Source of the DNA: Pseudomonadota bacterium
Lineage (GTDB): Bacteria; Pseudomonadota; Alphaproteobacteria; Acetobacterales; Acetobacteraceae
Assembly (NCBI GenBank): GCA_021779655.1
Contig: JAJYAF010000179.1
Location: 1-5,500 of the forward strand
Direction: 5' to 3'
DNA: 5,500 bases
This document shows, one piece after another, positions 1 through 4,704 of the stretch; positions within the stretch are counted from its first letter, which is position 1; each line of letters starts with the position of its first letter. The position numbers were made by a program, and so were the translations under genes. The notes beneath the pieces are model-generated. The model had not been told where the DNA came from. It did no database searches and saw only the letters and a program-made list of their open reading frames with translations.

Positions 1-1
1 G

Positions 2-2278
2 ATGATTCACAACGCCAACCATATCCGGCCGAATCTCGACGGGCTGAAGGTCGGCGGTCATCAGGCAAGCTGCGCCTCGGTCAGTTCCATCATGACCGCG
101 CTGTATTTCGATATCCTCCGCCCTTACGATCGCGTGGCCGTGAAACCGCATGCCGGCACGGTGCTGCATGCGATCAATTACCTGTTCGGCCGGCAGAGCG
201 TCGAGAAAATGGCGGGGCTGCGGCAACTGGGCGGCGCGCAAGCCTATCCGTCCCGTACCCGGGACGGCGCCGAGATCGATTTCTCCACCGGATCGGTGGG
301 GCTCGGCATCGCGCTGACCAGCTTCGCCGCGCTTGTGCAGGATTACGTGCGCGCGCACGGGATGGTGGGGCCAGGGAGTCCGAGGGCCCGCCATATCGCC
401 ATCGCCGGCGACGCCGAGTTGGACGAAGGCAATATCTACGAGGCGCTGCTGGAGGGGTGGAAGCACGACATCCGCGACGTCTGGTGGGTGATCGACTATA
501 ATCGCCAGAGCCTCGATTCCGTCGTGCCCGACCGGCTGTTCGGCCGGCTTGAGGGCCTGTTCCGCGAGATGGGCTGGAGGGTCGTTTCCCTGAAATATGG
601 CCGCCGGCTGCAGGCGGCGTTCGTGCGCCCCGGCGGATCCGCCCTGCGCGGCTGGGTGGATGAGTGCCCGAACAGCCTCTATTCCGCGCTGACCTTCCAG
701 GGCGGCGCGGCCTGGCGGCAGGCGATCCTGGCGGATATGGGAAAAAGCCGGGCGGTGCGCGCGATCATCGACCCTCTGAGCGACTACGCGCTGGCGGCGC
801 TGATGACCAACCTTGCCGGCCACGATCTCGACACGCTGACCGAGGCATTCCGCGCCGCCGCGCTTTCCGACCAGCCGACCTGCTTTCTCGCCTATACCAT
901 AAAAGGCATGGGGCTGCCCTTTGCCGGGCACAAGGACAACCACGCCGGCATGATGACCGTGGAGCAGATGGAGGCGTTCCGGGCGGCCATGAATGTGCGG
1001 CCCGGCCATGAATGGGACCGGTTCGAAGGGCTCGATAAGCCGCAATCGGTGGCGCACTTCATTGCCGGTGTCCCCTACGCCACACCGCTGACGCCGCAAG
1101 GCCGCCGCTTGAACGCGCCGGCAATTCCCATTCCCCCGGTGCTGCCTCAGCCCAAGACAACGGGGCGGCGAATGAGCACGCAGGCCGGGTTCGGAGAAAT
1201 TCTCGCCGAAATCGGCCGCGCGGAAGGCGAATGCGCGGCACTATCCCGGCATATCGTGACCATGAGCCCGGATGTCGCGGTCTCCACCAATCTCGGGCCG
1301 TGGATCAACCGGCGCGGCGTGTTCGGCCGGAATGCGCGGGACGACGTGTTCCGTCAGCGCAAGCTGGCCAGCGCCCAGCGCTGGGGCGCCACGCCCGAGG
1401 GCCAGCATATCGAGCTTGGCATCGCCGAGCAGAACTTGTTTCTGCTCCTGGCGGCCGCGGGTCTTTCGCCGGACCTGCTGGGCGTCAGGCTGCTGCCGGT
1501 GGGGACCGTCTATGATCCGTTCGTCAATCGCGGGCACGATGCGCTGATTTACGCTTGTTATCAGAATGCCCGGTTCCTGCTGGTCGGCACGCCCTCCGGC
1601 ATCACGTTGGCGCCGGAGGGCGGGCAGCATCAATCCACCAACACGCCGCTGCTCGGCATCGCGCAGGACCGGCTGGCGAGCTTCGAACCCGCATATTGCG
1701 ACGAACTCGCGGTTCTGCTGCGGCACGCTTTCGACTGGATGCAGCGGCCGGATGGCTCGGCCGTGTGGCTGCGGCTTTCCACGCGGCTGCTGCCACAGCC
1801 GGAACGGACGTTGAACCCGGCCGATGTCATTGCCGGGGCGCATTGGGTGGAACCGCCCGCCATGGGGGCGCGCATCGCCATCGTCTATCAGGGTCCGGTA
1901 GCCGCGGAAGCGGAAGAGGCGTTCAAGCTGTTGCGGGCCGAGGAGCCGGGCGCCGGGCTGCTGGCCATCACCAGTCCGGACCGCCTCTATGCCGGCTGGC
2001 GCGAGGCGCAGCGGCAGCGGCGCGCGGGCGTGGCGACGGCCCGCTCCTATATCGAGCGGGTCCTCGAACCCCTGCGGCGCGACGCGGCGCTGGTGACCGT
2101 GCTGGATGGCCATCCGGCCGCCCATGCCTGGCTGGGCGCCGTGCGCGGGCAGCGGGTTTTGGCACTCGGCCCGGACCGCTTCGGGCAGTCAGCCAATATT
2201 TCCGATCTATATCGGGAATACGAAATCGACGTTTCGGCAATTCTGGACGCCTGCGCCGAGGCGCTGCTGAACGCCTGA
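2..2278 (+). CDS. AceE-like (homodimeric pyruvate dehydrogenase E1-type) transketolase-superfamily enzyme, 5' partial
   Basis: Thiamine-diphosphate-dependent enzyme with both transketolase-type domains in one chain, in the arrangement of homodimeric pyruvate dehydrogenase E1 (2-oxo acid decarboxylation and acyl transfer, cytoplasmic). Numbered from the first visible Met, GGHQAS (18-23) and KPHA (48-51) carry the conserved N-domain histidines. GDAELDEGN (136-144) through Asn167 in DYNRQS forms the cofactor/metal motif. TIKGMG (299-304) precedes a His-containing loop. ELGIAEQN (471-478) has the glutamate expected to activate the cofactor. GTPSGITLAPEGGQHQ (529-544) matches AceE GGTSG...EGLQH. 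Met1 is probably internal: family members have a few dozen residues before this point and no ribosome site can be seen, so the true start lies off the window. The canonical GDG is GDA here. Exact substrate is uncertain: pyruvate dehydrogenase E1 or a transketolase-like paralogue. No E2 or E3 gene is visible. The TGA at 2276-2278 runs into the first palindromic repeat. Confidence 0.88.
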   Translation: MIHNANHIRPNLDGLKVGGHQASCASVSSIMTALYFDILRPYDRVAVKPHAGTVLHAINYLFGRQSVEKMAGLRQLGGAQAYPSRTRDGAEIDFSTGSVGLGIALTSFAALVQDYVRAHGMVGPGSPRARHIAIAGDAELDEGNIYEALLEGWKHDIRDVWWVIDYNRQSLDSVVPDRLFGRLEGLFREMGWRVVSLKYGRRLQAAFVRPGGSALRGWVDECPNSLYSALTFQGGAAWRQAILADMGKSRAVRAIIDPLSDYALAALMTNLAGHDLDTLTEAFRAAALSDQPTCFLAYTIKGMGLPFAGHKDNHAGMMTVEQMEAFRAAMNVRPGHEWDRFEGLDKPQSVAHFIAGVPYATPLTPQGRRLNAPAIPIPPVLPQPKTTGRRMSTQAGFGEILAEIGRAEGECAALSRHIVTMSPDVAVSTNLGPWINRRGVFGRNARDDVFRQRKLASAQRWGATPEGQHIELGIAEQNLFLLLAAAGLSPDLLGVRLLPVGTVYDPFVNRGHDALIYACYQNARFLLVGTPSGITLAPEGGQHQSTNTPLLGIAQDRLASFEPAYCDELAVLLRHAFDWMQRPDGSAVWLRLSTRLLPQPERTLNPADVIAGAHWVEPPAMGARIAIVYQGPVAAEAEEAFKLLRAEEPGAGLLAITSPDRLYAGWREAQRQRRAGVATARSYIERVLEPLRRDAALVTVLDGHPAAHAWLGAVRGQRVLALGPDRFGQSANISDLYREYEIDVSAILDACAEALLNA

Positions 2279-2361
2279 TACCAGCCCGCCAATTGATTGA
2301 CTTTTCCGGACAGGTGGCGGGCTGGCATAAGGCTTTGATTTCGCGCGCGGCCGCCCCGCCA
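2278..2361 (+). repeat. Palindromic repeat copy 1 (long-loop stem plus conserved tail)
   Basis: Arms ATACCAGCCCGCCA (2278-2291) and TGGCGGGCTGGCAT (2315-2328) pair at 13 of 14 positions around a 23-nt loop. A tail follows at 2329-2351 that matches the tail of copy 3 (4092-4114) at 22 of 23 bases and includes TTGATTTCGCGCGCGGC. A weaker match, sharing CCGCCA, continues to 2361. The first base of the stem is the last base of the E1-like stop codon. The position fits a transcription terminator or mRNA 3'-end structure, but there is no T-run after the stem as in a textbook intrinsic terminator. Confidence 0.85.
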
Positions 2362-2371
2362 ATCCCGCGCG

Positions 2372-2403
2372 CATACCAATCCGCGTTTTCGCGGATTGGT
2401 ATG
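2372..2403. repeat. Perfect 14-bp hairpin with TTTT loop, related arms
   Basis: CATACCAATCCGCG (2372-2385), TTTT, then CGCGGATTGGTATG (2390-2403) form an exact inverted repeat with a 4-base loop. The arm ATACCAATCCGCG differs from the ATACCAGCCCGCC arm of the long-loop copies at only 3 of 13 positions, so it looks like a short-loop relative. It sits directly against copy 2, with no base between them. A smaller 8-bp inverted repeat (GCGCGCGG 2343-2350 with CCGCGCGC 2365-2372) fills much of the space back to copy 1. Being symmetric, it could end transcription from either side. Confidence 0.85.
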
Positions 2404-2454
2404 ATACCAGCCCGCCAATTCATTGACTCTATCAGACAGGTGGCGGGCTGGTAT
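2404..2454 (+). repeat. Palindromic repeat copy 2 (perfect 14-bp stem)
   Basis: ATACCAGCCCGCCA (2404-2417) and TGGCGGGCTGGTAT (2441-2454) are perfect complements around a 23-nt loop. Copy 2 matches copy 1 at 45 of 51 positions, loop included. The A·C mismatch in the stem of copy 1 is a proper A-T pair here. The copy-1 tail is absent: four bases beyond the stem the IS630 element begins. The sequence beyond the IS does not resume the tail either, so this copy was tail-less before the insertion. Confidence 0.85.
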
Positions 2455-2457
2455 AAT
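2449..2457 (+). promoter_or_regulatory. Possible extended -10 promoter element at the repeat/IS junction
   Basis: TGGTATAAT (2449-2457) matches the extended -10 consensus TGnTATAAT. It is built from the right arm of copy 2 plus the adjoining TA target. It points into the IS and would start transcripts near 2463, about 90 bp before the transposase ATG. There is no -35 at the usual spacing; the TTGACT at 2423-2428 is 23 bp away. Because the arm itself makes the motif, it may be coincidental. Confidence 0.25.
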
Positions 2458-2458
2458 A

Positions 2459-2484
2459 CCGCTGAGCGGATTTTTCGACTCTTT
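2459..2484 (+). repeat. Left terminal inverted repeat of the IS630 element
   Basis: Nine terminal bases match the complement of the right end exactly. Beyond that the match is patchy, 16 of 26 overall, with GAC shared at 2477-2479. The outermost CCGCTGAGCGG is itself a small palindrome. It is probably part of the transposase-binding end. Confidence 0.7.
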
Positions 2485-2544
2485 TGCTGTGGGGGGATTC
2501 CGGCGCGGGTTGATTGTGTGATTCTATAGTGGTCCACTTGGTTT

Positions 2545-2550
2545 GGAGGA
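2545..2550 (+). promoter_or_regulatory. Ribosome binding site deciding the transposase start
   Basis: GGAGGA lies 4 bases before ATG 2555. It overlaps the alternative in-frame TTG at 2543-2545, which argues for the ATG as the true start. Confidence 0.6.
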
Positions 2551-2554
2551 CCCG

Positions 2555-3618
2555 ATGTCGCGCCGCGCCCTATCTATCCGCACCGACGTGTCGGCTGACG
2601 AGCTACGCCGACTGGCACGCAGGCAGGCCGATCCGGCGGCATCGGCACGGATGTATGCGATCGCCCATGCGTTGGACGGCGCGTCGCGTGCCGAGGCGGC
2701 GCGGCTTGCCGGGATGGAGCGTCAGGCGTTGCGCGATGCTGTCGTGCGCTACAACGCCGAGGGTCTGGCCGGCTTGCACGACCGGCCGCGATCGGGCCGC
2801 AAGCCACGGCTGACCGAAGCCGAGCAGGCCCAGTTGTCCCAGCTCATCGCCGACGGCCCGGACGTGGAGGCGACCGGCTTGTCGGCGTGGACGCTGGCCG
2901 ACCTGTGCGCCGAGATCAAGCAGCGCTGGGCCAAGACCCTGCACCCGGCCAGCCTGTCGCGGGTGGTCCGCAGGCCAGGCTTCTCCCGGCAGAAAGCCAG
3001 GCAGGTGCATCCGCAAAGCGACAAGGAAGCCCAAGAGGCTTTCCAAAAAGGGGGCTGCGGACGGCGGTCGATTCAGCCCGCGCCAGCCATCCAGGCAAGC
3101 GCCTGACTGTTTGGTTTGAAGACGAAGCCCGAGTAGGCCAGAAAGGCCGTACCTGTCATCGCTGGTGGCGGCGTGGCCAGCGGCCGCCAGGTTTGTGCGA
3201 TCAGCGCTACACCTGGGTGCACATGCTGGCCGCCGTGCAGCCTGCGACCGGCGAGGATTTCTGCCTCATCATGCCGGAGATCTCAACGGCGGTGATGAAC
3301 ACCTTCCTTGCCGGCTTCAGCGCCACACGCGCGGCCGACGAACATGCGCTGATGGTCCTGGATGGCGCGGGCTGGCACCAATCAGGCGACCTCAAGGTAC
3401 CCCCCAACGTCACCCTGCTGATCCTGCCGTCCTATAGCCCGGAACTAAACCCGATCGAACGCGTCTGGCTCTACCTGCGCGAGCGCTACCTCTCGCATCG
3501 TCTGCTTGACGATTACAACGCAATCGTAACAGCGTGCTGCGCCGCCTGGAACCAACTCACCGCAGAGCGCCTCAAGTCACTCACAAGCTACCACTACCTG
3601 GAACAGGTCAGATGTTAG
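2555..3618 (+). CDS. IS630-family DDE transposase, two frames joined by a -1 shift (programmed or a lesion)
   Basis: Transposase that cuts and rejoins the IS ends at TA targets. The first frame (2555 to a stop at 3104-3106) begins with a helix-turn-helix region (about residues 35-75) typical of the family. The catalytic half is in the -1 frame and runs to TAG 3616-3618. A -1 step on the A-run near 3045-3049 joins 165 and 189 residues into a 354-aa protein, a normal family length. In the joined protein the candidate catalytic acids are Asp190 (FEDEAR), Asp270 (LDGAGWH) and Glu302 (SPELNPIE), the last two 31 residues apart. The second frame has an ATG at 2887, but it lies far upstream of the conserved region and without a clear ribosome site, so independent translation is unlikely. 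All catalytic residues are intact, which favours recent activity. Either the shift is programmed, or a G was lost: with one more G the run would read FQKGGLR in a single frame. Confidence 0.85.
3044..3054 (+). other. Candidate -1 frameshift site in the transposase
   Basis: CAAAAAGGGGG contains A5 (3045-3049) and G5 (3050-3054). The incoming frame reads CAA AAA GGG GGC. A tRNA on AAA can slip back one base and pair with AAA again, after which AGG GGG CTG continues in the frame of the catalytic domain. This is not a textbook XXXYYYZ heptamer in the incoming frame, so a single-base deletion in the G run explains it equally well. Confidence 0.55.
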
Positions 3619-3627
3619 GCTCAGCGG
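3602..3627 (-). repeat. Right terminal inverted repeat of the IS630 element
   Basis: Read inward on the minus strand, this end starts CCGCTGAGC and then matches the left end only partly. The transposase stop (3616-3618) lies within it, immediately inside the nine exactly matching bases. TA at 3628-3629 follows. Confidence 0.7.
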
Positions 3628-3636
3628 TATGACAGC

Positions 3637-3969
3637 CTAATCCGAGCCGGGCGGCAGGCCGCCGGGCGCGTTCCGCTCCGGGCCAGGGTACGCTCCGGTC
3701 TCACCTTGCGCCCCCGCCGCTGAACCGTTGCCGCCTGAAGCGTGCGGCGCCGCCGCGCCATGGCCCGTCTGCGTGTCGCTGCCAGATACGCCGCCGGCGG
3801 CGGTGGTTTGGTGGCCCGGCGCGGAAGCCGTGGCCGCCATGCCCGATTCGGCGTTGGGGTTCAGGTTGTTCGTGGAATCATTGTTGGGCGAGGTCAGTCC
3901 GGTTTGCGCCAGCGCAACCCTGCCCAGCAGAACAAGACCGATGGCCGCCGTCAGAAACACCCGTGGCAT
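3637..3969 (-). CDS. Small exported low-complexity protein, function unknown
   Basis: Predicted 110-aa protein. ATG 3969 is chosen because AAGGAG (3981-3976) stands 6 bases before it; the in-frame ATG at 3984 would place that site inside the gene. The N-terminus has a short basic segment (MPR), a hydrophobic stretch of about 16 residues and an ALA-Q junction near residues 20-22, a good Sec signal peptide for signal peptidase I. The mature part, about 88 residues, is rich in Gly, Ala, Ser, Asn and Pro, has no cysteine and looks disordered. I recognise no family. It lies downstream of the glycine-rich exported gene on the same strand, 145 bp apart, and shares the ALAQT cleavage region with it. 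The TAG stop (3639-3637) is 8 bp from the TA bordering the IS, so the insertion left the gene whole. Confidence 0.7.
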   Translation of the reverse strand: MPRVFLTAAIGLVLLGRVALAQTGLTSPNNDSTNNLNPNAESGMAATASAPGHQTTAAGGVSGSDTQTGHGAAAPHASGGNGSAAGAQGETGAYPGPERNAPGGLPPGSD

Positions 3970-3975
3970 CCTGCT

Positions 3976-3981
3976 CTCCTT
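3976..3981 (-). promoter_or_regulatory. Ribosome binding site for the 3969 start
   Basis: AAGGAG on the minus strand, 6 bases before ATG 3969. It sets the start at MPRVF rather than at the ATG five codons upstream. Confidence 0.7.
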
Positions 3982-4000
3982 CATGATCCGGCCAAGGAAT

Positions 4001-4026
4001 ACCGGCCAGCCGCAAGGCTGACCGGT
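4001..4026 (-). promoter_or_regulatory. Leader hairpin upstream of the small exported-protein gene
   Basis: ACCGGCCAGCC (4001-4011) and GGCTGACCGGT (4016-4026) pair around a 4-base loop. As minus-strand RNA the single mismatch becomes a G·U pair, giving an unbroken 11-bp stem with a UUGC loop. It ends 31 bases before the start codon at 3969 and has no U-run after it, so an mRNA leader structure is likelier than a terminator. On the plus strand the loop would be GCAA. No known riboswitch class is recognised. Confidence 0.5.
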
Positions 4027-4044
4027 CGCGCAAGCTTGCACAAG

Positions 4045-4124
4045 ATCAGCCCGCCAAAAGACCGACTGTCTGAATTTGGCGGCGGGCTGATAAGGCCTTG
4101 ATTTCGCGCGCGGCCTAACCGCCA
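4045..4124 (+). repeat. Palindromic repeat copy 3 (stem plus conserved tail)
   Basis: ATCAGCCCGCC (4045-4055) and GGCGGGCTGAT (4081-4091) form a perfect 11-bp stem with a 25-nt loop. The arms match copies 1 and 2 at the CAGCCCGCC core. The tail at 4092-4114 equals the copy-1 tail at 22 of 23 bases, in the same orientation relative to the stem. After three mismatches CCGCCA also matches, through 4124, which would place the TAG stop of the glycine-rich gene (4117-4115) and its last codons inside the repeat. The loop differs from copies 1 and 2. It lies between two minus-strand genes, at the 3' end of the upstream one. Confidence 0.8.
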
Positions 4125-4534
4125 CCGCCCGCGCCGGCACCGCCGGCACCACCGCCACCGCCCGCTCCCGCGCCGCCGGCGCCCATGCCGCTGCTTCCCG
4201 TGCCGGCGCCGCCCATGTCGCCGCTACCCGTTCCGCCGCTGCCCATGGCGCCACTTCCCATGCTGCCCGTGCCGCCGGTACCGCCGGTGCCCATGGACCC
4301 GCCGTTGTCCATGCCGCCGCTGCCGGCCGAGCCGCCCGTGCCGCTCATCGAGGAGCCGGTGCCGGCACTGCCCGGCGATTGCGGCATGCCGCTGCCGCCC
4401 ATGGTGGAACCGGTTGTGCCGGAACTCATGCCGCTGGACCCGGTGCCGCCCATCCCGGTACTTGTCTGGGCTAGGGCGAGGCCACCCGCGGCCAGGCTGA
4501 AACAAACAGTGCTGGTTAACAATAAACGTGACAT
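4115..4534 (-). CDS. Exported glycine/serine/methionine-rich low-complexity protein, function unknown
   Basis: Predicted 139-aa protein. ATG 4534 has GAGGAG (4546-4541) 6 bases upstream; an out-of-frame ATG at 4539 is less well placed. The N-terminus (MSRLLLTSTVCFSLAAGG, then LALAQ) is a Sec signal peptide, with cleavage predicted after ALA near residue 22. The mature part is almost wholly Gly, Ser, Thr, Met and Ala, in irregular units such as GSGGMG and GTGSSGM, and ends in an Ala/Gly run. It has no cysteine after cleavage and no recognisable domain. Such proteins may be flexible surface or periplasmic polymers; Met might bind metal, but that is speculation. It heads the pair with the gene at 3637-3969, which has the same kind of export signal. 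The TAG stop falls at the edge of palindromic repeat copy 3. Confidence 0.7.
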   Translation of the reverse strand: MSRLLLTSTVCFSLAAGGLALAQTSTGMGGTGSSGMSSGTTGSTMGGSGMPQSPGSAGTGSSMSGTGGSAGSGGMDNGGSMGTGGTGGTGSMGSGAMGSGGTGSGDMGGAGTGSSGMGAGGAGAGGGGGAGGAGAGGGG

Positions 4535-4704
4535 ATCATTCTCCTCGGAAATTGTTCCCTGAAACGCTCGGGTACAGCGCCCGGTAAAGGGTTCGGGGCA
4601 GGCTGGGTTCGGCCGGCCCTTGTGCCAACTGACGTAGGGTCCGCGGCGGTTTATTCGAGGTGCTTTCAGTGAAACCTTGGTAGTATGCCGGCCACGATGC
4701 TCTT
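4535..4704 (-). promoter_or_regulatory. Intergenic region between the glycosyltransferase and the glycine-rich gene
   Basis: 170 bp that probably hold the promoter of the glycine-rich gene. The minus strand carries CCGAACCC twice (4612-4605 and 4596-4589) at a 16-bp period, about 55-80 bp before the start codon; they could be a regulator site or chance. I see no clear sigma-70 promoter, no GGAAC/CGTT pair of EcfG type at correct spacing, and no intrinsic terminator after the glycosyltransferase. Confidence 0.3.
4541..4546 (-). promoter_or_regulatory. Ribosome binding site for the glycine-rich gene
   Basis: GAGGAG on the minus strand, 6 bases before ATG 4534. It supports this start over longer readings of the frame, which only add Arg/Pro-rich sequence of out-of-frame character. 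Confidence 0.7.

Larger units (their letters stand above)
2459..3627 (+). mobile_element. IS630-family insertion sequence, about 1.17 kb
   Basis: The element holds one frameshifted IS630-type transposase and ends in CCGCTGAGC (2459-2467) and its complement GCTCAGCGG (3619-3627). TA dinucleotides flank it at 2457-2458 and 3628-3629, as expected for the TA target duplication of the IS630/Tc1/mariner superfamily. The symmetry continues one more base (ATA/TAT), so the ends were set by requiring TA on both sides. About 96 bp of leader precede the transposase start, and the transposase stop codon abuts the right inverted repeat. The element is intergenic and breaks no visible gene. The length agrees with the family. 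Confidence 0.85.

Noticed and set aside
1241..2125. A 294-codon open frame antisense to the E1-like gene
   Set aside because: It overlaps a well-supported enzyme with recognisable motifs. Its Arg/Gly/Pro/Gln-rich product has no domain, as expected of a shadow frame in GC-rich DNA.
2278..2454. CRISPR-like array from the two 51-bp copies
   Set aside because: There are only two adjacent copies at a 126-bp period, both long-loop palindromes. The intervening DNA is itself a hairpin, and no cas genes are present.
2423..2457. TTGACT plus TATAAT as a standard sigma-70 promoter
   Set aside because: The spacer is 23 bp, well beyond the usual 16-18; only the extended -10 reading is kept, at low confidence.
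1555..2529. A 324-codon plus-strand frame running past the E1-like stop
   Set aside because: It is in a different frame from the enzyme, has Ala/Gly/Arg-rich shadow composition and passes through the palindrome array and into the IS left end.
2510..2530. TTGATT (2510-2515) and TATAGT (2525-2530) as the transposase promoter
   Set aside because: The spacer is only 9 bp, and no other -35 lies at proper distance.
2887..3618. Second transposase frame as an independent gene from ATG 2887
   Set aside because: The first 50 or so residues are out-of-frame translation of the N-terminal domain and no ribosome site precedes the ATG; expression by frameshift is more plausible.
4185..4562. Proline-rich plus-strand frame opposite the glycine-rich gene
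   Set aside because: It is the complement of Gly/Ser codons. It has no export signal or good ribosome site, whereas the minus strand has both.
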